Source: Phoronis australis
Lineage: Eukaryota > Phoronida > Phoronidae
Assembly (NCBI GenBank): GCA_002633005.1
Contig: NMRA01000003.1
Span: 1,094,492-1,158,491, forward strand
Direction: 5' to 3'
DNA: 64,000 nt
Part shown: piece by piece, positions 1 through 14,300 of the stretch
Position numbering within the stretch: the stretch's first letter is position 1
Layout: each line of letters starts with the position of its first letter
Position numbers and translations under genes: made by a program
The notes under the pieces: model-generated
What the model was told of the DNA's origin: nothing
What the model saw: only the letters and a program-made list of their open reading frames with translations
The model's database searches: none

Positions 1-264
1 TTTGTCCGTGTTATCACAAGGGTGTAAGTTTTTCCTTGTGGGTCATTAACTGAAATTCGAGCCGCATACAATTTCCAGATGAGAGAACAATTCCGAACTA
101 AAATATTGACTGTGATGAATAATTCAGTTACCTGTTGTCCTTGCCAATAAAACGAGCTCAGCCTGACGATCCCTCATAGACATAGCATTAGCAGTCATAG
201 AAACTTTGACAAACAATGCAAAACATTATCGCCGTTTTAAGGCCGAAAGATACGTTTTATTGTG

Positions 265-426
265 GGTGGGATAGACTTAGAGGGGGGCCAAGGGGGGCCA
301 TGCCCCCAAAATTCTCCCAGATTCCATTTGGCAGTACGCGGGTGCGAATGTCTGACGGGCAAAATCCTGGCTAATACTCTGCCTTGGCCCCCCCCAAACT
401 CAAAATCCGGGATCCGCCCCTGCAGA
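265..426 (+). mobile_element. MITE copy, CAGTGGCGGAT family
   Basis: Degenerate left end, then G-rich and C-rich arms, then ...GGGATCCGCCCCTG. The core (GGTGCGAATGTC, GGCAAAATCCTGGCTAATAC) is shared with the copy at 2930-3100. Confidence 0.6.
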
Positions 427-1515
427 GATATAACACCACAAAACTCATTCTACTTTTTGACATTTTATTACAAATCGCCAATTCTCGCCACATTTCTCAT
501 GAAACAAATAACGAAACTATCGAATCATTGCCTTAGTCTGACAAGTGGTGGTAGGTCATTCCCATGACCACCTGACAGGGTTGTGAGATATTTTTTTCTC
601 ACGAGATTCCGGGTCCCTCTCGGGGGTGGGGGCGACGCGGAAGGATATCTTTTCTATTGGCAAATCTCTACAGAATGGAAATAGGCATTTTGATTTTCGG
701 GCGGCGCACCTCACCACTTTAATACTCGAGTCAGGGGAGATATTGGCCCAAAATCGGTTTCAACAAGAAAAAACGTCCTCCTGAGAGAAACGAAGTGAGG
801 AGCAAAAAAGTCCGCTGGGTTCAAAGCGCCCGTAAGGGAAAGAATAAACGGCTCGACTTGAGGAGAAGGATGCTCTTGGGACAAAGGATGAGGATCCAAT
901 AAGCACAGGGCGCGCACTTTTCTAAGTTTTCCCCTGGGTCGAAATTCGGACAGGAGTAAACAAGAGTAACGGTCCCGTGTAACAGAAATGAAATTCTATC
1001 AGCGTTAGGGATATTGAGAAGACCAATTTTATTAGAGTAAAAGACCGCGAATTAGGTGTTCGTTTTTCAGCTGCAGTTTTAATAAAGCATTTTTAATAAA
1101 GCATTTGTTTCTTCCGAAGTCCGATATCGGCGACTTCCGACTTCATTCCTTGTTCTGCGCAATGTGAGAATATTGCTACATTTGTGCATTTTAAAGATTC
1201 TAATACAATACCGTAGTTCGAACCCAAGATCGTTAGAAGGTCCTCACCGGTGCGCTGCTAGTTGCATGAAACAGTCCCAATGTGGACTCAGCTATATTCC
1301 ATAAATTTCCTGCCATAATGACGTTTTAGTAGACTTTTTGCAAGATTACTGATGCTATCTTATGTTCAGTGCAACGTCAAGTTTTAGCTTTGATGCGCAG
1401 GCAGTCTTCTAACTCCACGCTGAATTTAAATACGATTCAAAACAAACAGCAACAATGACGGGTTCCTGATTTAAAAGGATACCAAACTCGGTTTCGGCCT
1501 ATAAAGCGCATATTA

Positions 1516-1620
1516 CAGTGGCGGATCTAGGATACCATAAGGGGGNNNNNNNNNNNNNNNNNNNNNNNNNNNNNNNNNNNGGGGGGGGGGGGGGGGAGGG
1601 CTGCCCCCCTAAATCCGCCT
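1516..1620 (+). mobile_element. MITE copy, CAGTGGCGGAT family (gapped)
   Basis: Starts CAGTGGCGGATCTAGG and ends CCCCCCTAAATCCGCC, which are inverted ends of the family. The centre is the N gap. Confidence 0.6.
1546..1580. other. Assembly gap (35 N) inside a MITE
   Basis: A run of N is bordered by poly-G on both sides, inside a CAGTGGCGGAT-type MITE. The G run probably broke sequencing. Confidence 0.95.
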
Positions 1621-2382
1621 ATACATTAAAAACGACTTTCGGCACCCAGGCAATTCCCTCTAGTGAAGCAAAATTATGCTCTGTAACCCTCGACAACCCT
1701 CAAAAGTTTGGGGAAAATTTTGAAAACTTCTTTCGATGTCTGCTAAACGGGCAAGTGTGACCTCACGCTTTCAACAAACTATAACTATAAGGCAGCACTG
1801 GAGAAAGACCACCCATAACAAAACCACCCAATCCCCCTGTGACATACACGAGGAAGTATGATCGAGTTTTTAGTTGCTTCCTGTTTTTATCTTTCAAGAC
1901 TGACCCCAATGATGCATTAGCAGGTTACAGAACGAGGATTGGTAGAGCTAGTAAAAGGAGGGTTTAATATCTTGTTAAGGACTTATTCATACTCTAATAT
2001 ATTAATAGAAAACTTTGACAAGTAAAATAGGAGCTCGCAATAAAGATAAATTGGCGGAAAAATATAAAGAAAACGAACAAATTGGTAGAAAATAGAGGAA
2101 CCATAGTTGAGTCACTGCTTGGACCATAGACATGTCTATGATCCCAATTGTGCTAGGCTTTATTTTTAGATGTCTATGATTGGGATTATATCTGTGGTTT
2201 CATGCCACTGCGGGACACTGACCGCTACCTATAAGCAACATACAGCGACATCTACTGGCATCTAAAGTTTTGACCAATGGTGTTGTGGTACGTTGCCCAA
2301 ACCGAACAATACCTGAACAAACGAACTAGGACAAACGCGTCCGGGAGAAACAGTGCGGAGAAACAGCTGGCGGACATTAAAG

Positions 2383-5300
2383 ATGGAAGGCGCTTCCGTC
2401 GCGTTATTCGTTCTGCTCCTCGCAGTTTTTGAAACGGGGAGATGTGATTTTTATGACGATCTTCGTGAAGCGCAAGATGAAATTAAGCAACAAGGTTCCA
2501 CGTGTAATTCCCAAAAAGGTACGAAATAACCATTGATGGTTTGCTCCGAGTTTGAACCTGCTTATCGAGAGTTAGTGAGTGTAACTGTAAGAGTGTAAGA
2601 ATGTAAGATGTATAGTGACAGTGGACAGAGCTGGACTGTACTGAGAGGGTACTGATGAGCCATGAATTTCATTCGAACAATCTCGAGACTGGACTTTTTA
2701 AGATTCGAGGAGGGTAGGCCTACTCCCATAGTAGGCAATATTACTCTCAATAGTTGATAGTTCTAGAGATAGCTTGTCTTGTGCGAGGCTAGGCAACACG
2801 TAGTCGTAGCCCTCTGGCTCTGTTACGGCATCCAGGTGTGCCGCTCACGAAAGTGACTTTAAACAATGGCATGCCATACTCTTCCTACAAAAGGATGCAT
2901 TTTCTAAGTAGATTCTGAATGAAAGAGTGCAGTGGCGGATTTAGAGGGGGCCAAGGGGGTTATGCCCCCTCCCCCCTAAAATGATCCCATATTCCTTTTG
3001 GAAGTTTGGGGGTGCGAATGTCTTAATTACGGGCAAAATCCTGGCTAATACTCTGCCCTGGCCCTCCCCCCCTAACTCAAAAATCCTGGATCTGCTCCTG
3101 GAGTGCTTTTCCAAAAAAACTTCCGATTCATTTTGGGAATTTGAAGCTCCTCAAAAGCCGGTTTCATTTTAACTGTACCAAGTACAGAAGGATTTCTCAA
3201 TTACTATGTATATAATTAAATAGATGTCCTTCTGTAATTACTTAATTGACTAGTGCCTAATTGCCTTTAGACAAAGTGGCATCTCTCCTTGTACTATTTC
3301 AAGCTTATTTGAGGTTGAAAATTCAGCGTGACAATCTCTAGCTGTGAAAGAGTTAAGGATAATGGAAGAAACCCCTAAAAAAGGGTGTTCTTGGTACAAT
3401 TAACCCCAACAAAACGGGTAAAAGTCGAGTGAACAGGTGAACAGTTCCCTCTTCAAAATGGCTCCCGGCAACCAATTTTCACTGAATAACGGACATTTTG
3501 CCATTACTCAGTGAAAACTAGTTCCCAGTAGCCATTTTCAAGAGGAATCTGTTCACTAATTTAGCTACGACCCCCCTCTATCAAAAATTTAGTTGATTTT
3601 GCTCCCCCGGATCTGGACGAACTTTGATGGAACAGTGTATTGGGCATATGAAAAAATAAGTTGGCTATAGGGTTGCAGGTTATTTTCGACACATTTTGGT
3701 GCCTTTAATTGCTTGTGGTTTTTATATTAGATTTTAGTGCTGAACATAACAAAACTATGAATTTTAATTCATAGATTATAATTTTGTACAATTGCTCATC
3801 TGCCACTGACTGTGTCATGTGACCATTATGAGTAATTTTGTGAAAATTTCAAGGTTCGTCAAGAAGAGCTCTCATAAAGGGTACATATATACGTTATATA
3901 CAAGAATAATTATTTCTTTATTTTTTACTAATAATCCTATTTACCAATTTTTCAGATGCTCAAGATCTGGCTAGTTTAGGAAAAGAGTTAGAAGATTCTA
4001 TCAGCGACTTACAAGGGGTCCTAGGCAAGGCTGGTGACTTATTTAGTGGCAACAAGCAATGTGTATTCCAGTGTCCAGAAGGTAAACTGAAGCTCAGTGT
4101 AGTTGGTTTCATAAAAAGTAAAAATTTAGTTGAGTCCCTGCCAGGGGAAAATATTCATTCTGAATGGGCCTGACTGTTGAACCGTAATAAAGAGGTGACG
4201 GGGATCTCTTCCAGATAATGGGTTGGGTTGACACTATTCATTCAAAGTCCAGGCCACTGTAATGCCTGGGCAATAAGTTGCTGTTTCTTTAGTACCGTCC
4301 ACACACAGCCTGCCCTAGAATAACTTGGACTAGTGCAACTTACTCCACTTTAGAGTGGAGCACATTCACACATCGATTACAAGTGGCGCAAGTTATCCTA
4401 GAACAAGTTACCCCACCTTGATGTTTTGGAGTAAGTTGTCGTAAGTTGGGTGAGTCGCGCTAGTTTAAATAGTGTCCAGACAGCATTTAAACCTATCGAT
4501 AACTCGTTAGCCGGTTTCGTCCCAGGATGGAATATGCATTCTCCTTATTTGGAAATAGGACATCTTGACCTGTGAATGGCAATATGGCGATTTCATTCAC
4601 AAAAGATAGCACGATGTACATATATGTCATCAGTGGGTGGGAAATTTGAAAGGTTGTGGTAACCACAATTATAATCTTATTTTGAGCATATTTTCATAAA
4701 CTGTGAACTTGGCAATTTTTTTCTGGAAATTCTCGCCCAGGTACACATATTTACACATTATGAAAGGTAGTTTTTGCAAGAACTGATTAACTTAAAGGAT
4801 GTCTCCAACCTAATTCACAAAAATTGGCTATTTTTACTATATTTCACGTGTCGAGAAAAATGTTTTTCTCGGGGAACTTCAAATGTGAAATATATACCGT
4901 GGAACGAGAAAAAAGATTTAGTAGAACCACCTTGGAATTGCTCAACCGCGTGGAAATTTGTTTACTACTTATCCGACATCAAAGGTTACGGGATTGTCAC
5001 TCAAATCTGATCTCCCACCAGGCCCAGAGCAGCTGAGTATGTAGTACTCTCAGTCTTTTCATTTACTGAGTCATCGTAATATTGAGTTAACGAGGTTATA
5101 GTGGGAAGATGCCGGGGAAAACGAAAACAAAATGTAGCTTTGATCCTGAAGGAGTTGTCCGTCTACATGCATATGACTGTTGAGAACAAATGCTCGAAGT
5201 CGCTGTACGCCTCTGTGATTTTGTGCTCACGAACATAGCAAGTTGTGAAAAGAAATAAATCCTCATCTAAATTCATTAATTTGACATTTCACTGTTTCAA

Positions 5301-8300
5301 GCCCATGCTCGCGACTCTTTATCCGTCGACTCGATTTCTGTTGTCCATTTGTATTTGGTTGTATATCAGTCTCCCGGCACGTGGTGTGTATAACAGTGAA
5401 CTGTTAACCTACTTTTAAGTAGGTCAACATTTGATCATGTGAGTGTCTGTCAGACTGGAGGGAGTCACAAAATTAAAATGTTTTAACGGCGATTAAGTTA
5501 ATTACGCTCTGCAATTCAGTTGACATTGTTGAAATAGTGACATGGTTAAGGCATGCATAAGTTATGTTAACTGAAAACAAATTTTTCATTAAAGAAGTAA
5601 CCAAAGACTTTGAGAATGGCTTGAGATTTTCACGTCTCACAATTTAATTGGCTTTTTCTCGGTTTCGGCAAATCGACTTAATTTGAAAGAGTTCTTGAAA
5701 ACAGCTTGGTGGTTTCACTGAAACTTTCTTAACTTAGTATTTATTCATAATCTCGAAAATGCTATTTATAGTATTTTTGATATAAAGGCCTAGTTTTTGC
5801 ATAATGTATCTTTGATGAACACAAGTGCTATTTTTCACAAAAATACCTTACATTTTGCAAGTTGATTTATCATAGAATCCAAACTAAAAGATGAATGGGA
5901 AATTCCTAACAGCATTTTGAGTTAACCTTAGTATAAGTTTTGTTACCAGTGAGTGACATCGCGGTGATCGAGGACGAGGAACAGATATACTCATGTACTA
6001 CCTGAGCCTCCTTGAATCCAGTTTTCTGATTGTTTTGGAAATTCCGTCATCAATTCACCACTCACAAGGACATTTAATGGGATCAGGGGAAGATAAGGCT
6101 TTGTAGGTTTTATGTGATATCAGTCTGAAAGAGATGTACACAGATTTTATTTGGATTTGAGACAGTTGAAGTTGGGAGTTTAGGCGCAGCAAAGTTTCAA
6201 GTGTCCAACCTGTGAGGTGACCAATTTAGGTTGTGGAATAATTCAGAAGCGGAGTGACATAAGGAAAAAACAGTGTGCTCCCTGCCGCTTGACACCTCCT
6301 TGGCACCCTGCTCGCTCGACAAAGGCTGTTGGTTGCTGTGTGACCCCCTCCCTGACCCCCACTTGCCACGCCACCGAGTCAAGTTCATATTTTACCAACC
6401 AGGACACAAAGACCGCAGTCTGACCACCCCTCAAGCTGTAATGGTCTATTCCGTGACGCAAGGGATCAACGGGAATGATCAAAGGTCAACTTTAGCAACC
6501 CCCCCCCACAAAGTGTGGGGCTTGTCATGGTGTAAACGGTCTTGCGAATACAGTCATTCACGAGGGCACGTAGATGGGCAGTCGTTTTATGACACTTAGC
6601 CGCACAACACAAAACACCCGGTAAAGCCTCCAGCGTCATGACCAAATAACTAAAAAACGGTCGGTTACCGAATAAAACTAAAAGGTAATCGCGATTGCAC
6701 TTAACGAAACGAAGTCGGAGCGAATTCTCTGTTTTTCAGATGATCGTGGGACAAAAATAGCTCTTGCGTTTATAGTATATATGGATGTAAAATAATAATA
6801 ATAGTAGTAGTATTTTATAATATAATATAAGAATAATGAGTCTTCGGGAAATTCGTCCGCATGTGCCTAAATTTAGCTTTGTGGTCACTCCCGCGCAATT
6901 TAAGCGTGATTTCCTGTTGTATAGGCCTACATCCGTCTGTTCGTCCTATCATCGCTGGTAGTTGGGCTGCAAAATTGTGCATTTTTGTCGGGTTTTTACG
7001 AACTTGTTTTGGAAAATTTAAAAGGACAATGGATTCCGGTGATACCGGAGAGTTAGAAAGCGACAGTGGTGATTCTTTTGATGGCTTTAATGCAGAAGAA
7101 ATCACGAAATCGCAGGAGAGACTGGACGCACTCATGGGCGATAATGCCGAGTCGGACGTAGATGTTGCCGATGTTTCTGATCCCGATTCAAGCGACATGA
7201 GCGACGACGATTTCGCGGTCGCTGACCTCACTGCTGAATGGAGTCCCAGCTTGCATGAGGTTAATTTGCCAGCTTTTGCTGAAGAAGTTGGTGTTAGGCA
7301 CAACTTGCCAACAGATGCCAGGCCTATTGATTTTTTTTCCTGTTTTCTTCCTGAGTACTTTTTTGAACTTGTTGCAACTGAGACCAACCGATATGCAGAC
7401 CAAAAAATTCAAAATTCCCCTGATCTAAAATGGCTGCCCACTACAACCCAAGAAGTGAAGGCCTTCTTTTGCATCTGTATCATGATGGGCATAAAACAGT
7501 TGCCTAGAGTTAGCATGTACTGGAGCACTGATGAAAGATTCAATGATCGTTACATATCATCTATCATGAGCAGAGCAAGGTTTTTGAAACTGAATCAGTA
7601 TTTACACCTCAATGACTCTACATTTCAGCCTGCACGTACTGACGAGAACTACGACCCTCTGTACAAAGTTCGCCCCATGATTGATATCCTTTCTCCCTCA
7701 CTTTTGGCTAACTACAAACCTGGAAAAAACCTTTCAGTGAATGAAGGAATGATTGGTTATAAAGGTCGCATCCACTTAAGGCAGTCTATGCCTGCAAAGA
7801 CCTCGAAGCGGGGACTAAAAGTCTGGCAAATCTGCGAATCCGACAGTGGTTATTGCTCAGGGTTCATTGTGTATACTGGCAAAAAAGCTGGAGGAAGGCA
7901 GCATGGTTTGGGCTGTGATGTTGTGTGGGACCTTGCCCAACCGTTTATAAACCAAAATCGCCACATTTATTTTGATAGTTTTTTTACGTCAGTTCCACTG
8001 GTGGAACGTTTGCGTCTCGTCAACACATTTTCCTGTGGGACTATTGTTGCAAATCGAAAAGGCTTGCCGGATGGTATAAAAACGACTAAGCTAAAAAAGC
8101 AGGGAGATATTATTCAATTTCAGAAGGGTTCCTCCATGATCGCGACCTCTTGCAGAGACAAACGGCATATGACTTTCTTATCTACATGCTCTAACCCTGG
8201 CGTCAATGATGATGGCAAACCTTATGTCATTGTAGATTACTATAAGCACACGGGTGGTGTCAATCATTTTGATCAATTGATGTCGTATTATCCTGTTGGA

Positions 8301-11300
8301 CGGTCAGGAAAAAGGTGGTGGAGATATATTTTATTTTATCTCACAAATATGGCAATAGTGAATGCTTGGATCTTGTTCAGTAAATCAAGTGATTTACCAA
8401 GATCGTATGACCACCTTGCATTTCGGGTGGATGTTGCTTCTCAGTTGCGGGCAGGGTTCACTTCAAAAAAGTACCATGTTGACCTCAAAAGCAGTGTAGA
8501 AAGTAGCATTCCAATATCAGCAGCTCACATCAGTCTTCATGAGCCCATGAAAATAGATGGTCGCAAGAAAGTCTGCAGAGAGTGTTCAACTCGGAAAAGA
8601 AAGACACCCAGAGGTCGTTCAGTTGAGACAACATTCATGTGTAGCTTCTGTAAAATCCCTCTGTGCCGAAAAGGATGCTTTGGAAACTTTCATGACAGAA
8701 ATATTACTCATTGACACTTGCTTCTACAATAATATTGCGACGGTACGTGTCTCAATTTAAATATACTTTCAAACATTTATAACTTACCTGTTTGAAGCTT
8801 GCTTACCTGTATCTCATTATTGCGTGTGTTCGTTTGAAACACTTTTTATCTGCCTCACACGGTTGGAAGTTGTGCCAGGATTGTGACTTTTATTATAATG
8901 GTGATTGGTGATGGGCTTTGCTCACAATATTTCACCTTGTTAAGCTTGTATTTTTACAGTTGTCGAATGTTGAATAGTGCACGTTTTATACCTGTCTTGA
9001 TTACTTGTTTTGGGTTGATTTAATTTTTGACTCATACCTTGTTATTATTCAGGATAATTGTAACATGTGATTGTGCATTACTAGGTGAATATATGTTACA
9101 AAATCAAAGGAATAGTACATTAAAATACTTTTTTTATTAGAAAACTCCTTTTTTTCTGCATTACCTGGGGATTTAATTTGAATTGAGAAGGCCTTTGGCT
9201 GGTGTTATATTCAACAATCTTTGCACTGTTTGTTTTCCAAATATTAAGACAGTAGCTGTTTAAATAAAGAAGTTGCAGGTTATTTTTTCAGCTGTGTCGA
9301 AAACTGACAGGATTGTGTGCATGCAGCTGGAGGGCTTAGTTAGGGGGGAAACTAGAACACTAAAGGGTTATATGTAGTATGCCTGCTGTGCACTAAAAAC
9401 ATTTTAAAACTAAGTGTCACATTGTAGGCTTATTTGTGTCATGTTGTAGAACATTCAGACCAAAATATCTGCTGCTGGAAATTGTTCTACAGATGATTAG
9501 GCCTGCCTTACAAACTGTAGTCATCCTCACTAGCACCATTCTTTTCTCATTAACAACATTTTATTTCTTGCATACCGTGATACCGGTAATTGTCTTTTTT
9601 TACAAGCAGTTGCAGATAGTAAATTTACAATTTACCAAAGAGGAGCAAGCTCAGATGAAACCATTAATTATTGTCATAAATAGTTGCACCATTAAATTCC
9701 TTCTATAGGAATGACATTGATTTTTAAATCATTTTTTTAGCTCAATACTTCCAAAACTGTTGCTTCAACTCAGGGCCACTCACCGGGTCTCACCCTATTT
9801 AAGAATTTCTAGAAATTATTGTTTATGCTATTTTGCCTTGGTTTTGGTTTATATTAGTTTGCTGCTTTATTATGAAGAATGTTGGGTAAATAACTTGCAT
9901 TAGGGTTTGGCTTTCTTACATGAAAATAATCTTGATTGGCAAAGCATCCACCAAGTAGAAGGCTGTGTCCTCTGGCAGACGTAACTACATGTAACTTTTT
10001 AGTTCTGGGGCAAAGGTGGCGATGTGGCAGTCATTTTTCAAATGTTTGCTTAGCAGAGCTCTAGTTCAGCACTCCTGTGAAGGATTCTTGTGAAATTTGG
10101 TATAGATGGATATCTTAAGGGTTATCTGGTGTATTAATCTTTTTCTCACTTCGACCTGCCGTTCTCGAGTTACTCAAGATTCTCGATGGCTGCTCTTTTA
10201 TTGACCGATTCCATGTGCTGTAGCTCTGGTGTTATTAAGTATTTGATAAATCTGTTTGAAATTTGGCCTACGACTAGGGCTCGGGGTCTTATCTCTTTAT
10301 TCGAGATCGAACTCGAAGTTATTTTTGGCATTTTCTGTTCTACTTTTGTGCAAACTCAAAATGAGTGTTAATTATTCTATGCGCAAAATACATAATGGCT
10401 TCCATGGATAACTTTCTAATCATACTTGAGATGTGTTTTACACAAAATCTTGATTTTTTAGCTCGAACCTAATGGTCATCAAACAAACTTGAAAATGAAA
10501 CTCATTTGTATGAACCATAATGAACTCGAGCATAGAATAATGAATACTTATCTTGAGTAGATCTGAAATGCCAAAAGTAATTTTGAGATTAGCTCCTGAT
10601 CCTCGAACTCGTCAAGTGCTAGAAAAAATCTGTTGAAAGTTTTTTGCTCCAACTCTACTTTTTCAAGATTTACTTGTGGAGGTGTTAGTTTCGCAGGCTT
10701 TAATAGTCCTACATCTCAGGGTTCAAGAACAACATGGTTTCATATCATTCTTGTTATTCCCATGGCTGATTGACATGACATTTACTCACAGGTCTTCTAT
10801 ATCTGGTTGAAGTTGTACACTAGACTGCACTATGACATCCATTTTTATGCGCCCACATATTTATATGTGGACGCATTATGCCGTCATCTCCGTCCGTCCG
10901 TCCGGGCGGTGTCTCCAAAACCCTTTGACATGTGTTCATGAAATTTGGCACATATGTTCCATTCATGAATGGGACGGCATGTGCGAACTTTCGGACGGAT
11001 CCGACTACCGATGTGCCCCCTAGTGGCAATTTTAATTTTTTACGCTTACCTTTGTTTCTTCAAAAGTCCTGAACGGATTTTCATGAAATTTGGTATGTAG
11101 GCACCTATTAGTGAGATAACACTATCCTCCCGTTTTCAGATGGATTCGACATAGTTTGCGCCACCTAGTGGCCATTTTTAGTGTTTTCGAGTCTGTTTTT
11201 GTGCGTCCACCCCTCTATCAACCAAACCGCTCAAAGGATGATTGTGAAAATTGGCGTGTATATGCTTACTATGTAGAGGATGGTTGACGATGATTTTCCG

Positions 11301-14300
11301 ACGATTTCGACTACTGTGGCGCCTCCTAGTGGCAGTTTTGTTTTTTTGCGCCTATGGCTGTATCTCCTAAACCGTTCGCAGGATCTTTACAAATTGTGTA
11401 AGTATATTTATATGATGTTAACAACGGAAGATGACGACTTTTGGTCGGATCCGACTACCGGTGTGCCCCCTAGTGGCAATTTTAGTTTTTTACGCTTACC
11501 TTTGTATCTTCAAAAGTATTGAACGGATTTTCATGAAATTTGGTATGTAGGCACCTATTAGTGAGATGACGCTATCCTACTGTTTTCAGATGGATTCGAC
11601 GTAGTTTGCGCCACCTAGTGGCCATTTTTACTGTTTTCGAGTCTGTATTTTTGCGTCCACCCCTCTATCAACCAAACCGCTCAAAGGATGATTGTGAAAA
11701 TTGGCGTGTATGTGCTTACTATAAGGAAGACAGCTGACAATGATTTTCAGACGATTTGGACTACTGTGGCGCCTCCTAGTGGCAGTTTTGTTTTTTTGCG
11801 CCCATGGCTGTATCTCCCAAACCGTTTGCAGGATCTTTACTAAATTTAGCAAGTGTATTTATGTGATGTTGACAACGGACGATGACGACTTTAGGATGAT
11901 TCTGATTACCGGTATGCCTCTAGTGGCAATTTTAGTATTTGCCTCTAGTGGCAATTTTAGTATTTTACATTGACCTCTGTATTTTCATAGGTCTTCAGGT
12001 GTATACTTTGTGTTACTTCGTGACTGTGAAGGAAAAGTTCCAAGTAGAAATTTGTTTCTGGCATTCTAATGCTGTGCTAATCTCGTATGTTGGTAAATTT
12101 GTTTTTAATTCTATGTTTCTGTGGTGCTTTAAGCAACTGGTGTATAGGATGTGCTTGTATTATGAAGATCACTCACATTTTGCCCCTAGCCTATTGAGGA
12201 GACAATGACCATGCCTTTCCATTTTGCAAAGTACAACATACTACATATATGCCCTCTACTGGCCACTTTATGGTACCAATAAACAACCCCAGAAGGATAC
12301 CATATACGGTGCAATTGTGGGCGCATTTCAAAGCTCTGCGTTGCTCTTGTTAGATTTTTTTCTCTTTGCGGAGCTGTAGCTCTGCAATCCTGTGAGAGAT
12401 TCTTTTCAAATTTGATATACATAGATACATATTGCATAGGGCTTCCTGAAGGCATCATCGATTTCTCACAGCAATGCTCTGTTCTCGAGATGGTAACATG
12501 GGTCCTGTGATGACAGGCATTTGGTACTTGTCTCGGCAGTTTTCTCCCCGCATGTATTCAAATATAGTGATGTACTGTATTCATAAAGGTTGAGCCATGT
12601 TTAGAAAGCCCTGAGTCATGTTTGGAAATCCTTGAGCCATGTTTAAGTCTTTGAGGTCGTCCTTGTTGTAAGTGTCATGATCATTGTTGTATATGGTGTC
12701 GCTTCCTTCATCTTGGTCCGTTCTTCATTTGATTTTGCCAAGTGTTGCTCTGTCAGTGCTTTCGTCATTTGCCCGCTAAACTGCTGTCCACTTTTTGAGT
12801 TCACATCGTATTATTTTTTATGCTGTCTTTAGGAAAGAAAATTAGAGCCAAAAAGGACCACAAACCAACGTACAATGGCTGTGGCACCGATGGGTTAGGA
12901 ATACAGGTATGATTATTTAACGTATTTGTAAGAATGAGCACAGAGCTATTATTCTATGTATTGTAAGCTAAATTATTGTTATACGTTTCTGTATAAAAAA
13001 GACTTGTGCCTGTTTTTTTCCCTAAAGGGACAAATCAACGTAGTAATTTGAAGATGAAATGTCTTAAATTTTCTGCTACATGTTTACTAATGCTGTGTAC
13101 CACCATTTTGTTAATAAATTACCTAAGAACAGGCTGTGCTACACCTCATGTCATCGTGAGATGTATCGATCATAAAGATTTTTTCCAATCATCAAAAGGA
13201 CGCACACTCCCAAAAATGTAAATTTTTAACAATATTACTCAACTACACAAATTACGACTCCGTTCAGTGGTTGAAATAGCATTACTTGTACACCAGGAAG
13301 CTAAGCATGTTAAAATACCTCTTGATTATTGAAAGCTATTGTTGTCAAGGTGAAGTATTATTTTAGACCAGTTTATCAAAGCTGCTATAAATATAAGTCA
13401 TATTGTAATATTAAAAGCATTAATTTCTTTATTTGTTTTAAGGAAATGTCATGACATGCTAATCCCTTTTTTTCTGAATTGAAAGTGGTAAACAGTTAAT
13501 CCTTTAGAATTCCTCTAATGGCCATACTGTCTTGGTGACTATGACAAGTGACGTAATGAGTCTGATATGACTGTTATTCTCTCAGTCTAGAAATCATTTT
13601 TAATCTGAATAAGGGGCAAGTCCAATTTTGTAATAGTACGTGCTTTAAATCAAAAGCTGGATTTTGATGGAAAGTTAGTGACTGTTTTCCTTTAGTTTTT
13701 CCAGGCTATTTTGTGTAAATAGGGAGAAAGTTCCTTTTAATTATGCCAATGGTGTCTGTAAGTAAATGTCGATGAGGACCTTTCCCCACACTGTTTTAGG
13801 TTAAGGAGGAGTTCAAGCCAACCTTCACAAAATGCTGCAACAAACATGACCTGTGTTATGATAAATGTCAGGCTAACAAGAAAGAATGCGATGACAAATT
13901 CAACGAGTGTATGAGGACTGGTTGTTTTCACTTGATTGACGATGACATCGAGGAGTTAGAAGGTAAGACATGGGAAGTTTGAACACCTGCTTTTAACTTT
14001 TCTGGACAAATGAAATTGTAGTTTGCCAAAATTCATCATAAGCAAAAAAAAAATTTTTGCTACTTTCAACATGTTTAGTAATTTATGGCTACCATGAAAC
14101 CAATTCTCAGTATTTTTTTTGATTTTTAAATGCAAATTGTTTAAGTGTAATGGTGCAAAATGAAAGATTGCAATGCATAATTTGAAAAAAGATTACTGCA
14201 CTGTAAAGTCAAAATTGTTGGTGTACCTGGTTCGAGAAACATGTTGCCTGATGTGAAAAGTCATCAAGCAAATCTGGAAATTTTTGCTTGAAAGGTTATC

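Larger units (their letters stand above)
1..2382. other. Upstream region of PLA2G12
   Basis: No supportable gene. It holds two MITE copies (265-426 and 1516-1620), the assembly gap and, near its end, the promoter of PLA2G12. No clear TATA box was recognised before the start codon at 2383. Confidence 0.6.

Noticed and set aside
1204-1275. B-box-like GGGTTCGAACTAC on the - strand, possible tRNA or SINE
   Set aside because: No convincing A box or cloverleaf stems.
6861-7028. N-terminal extension of the piggyBac ORF
   Set aside because: Residues do not resemble the family, and the acidic start at 7029 does.
11280-11973. Several 70-80 codon ORFs with phrases such as TTVAPPSGSF in element A
   Set aside because: The phrases recur because the DNA repeats; frames are broken by stops in each unit and frame use is not consistent between copies.
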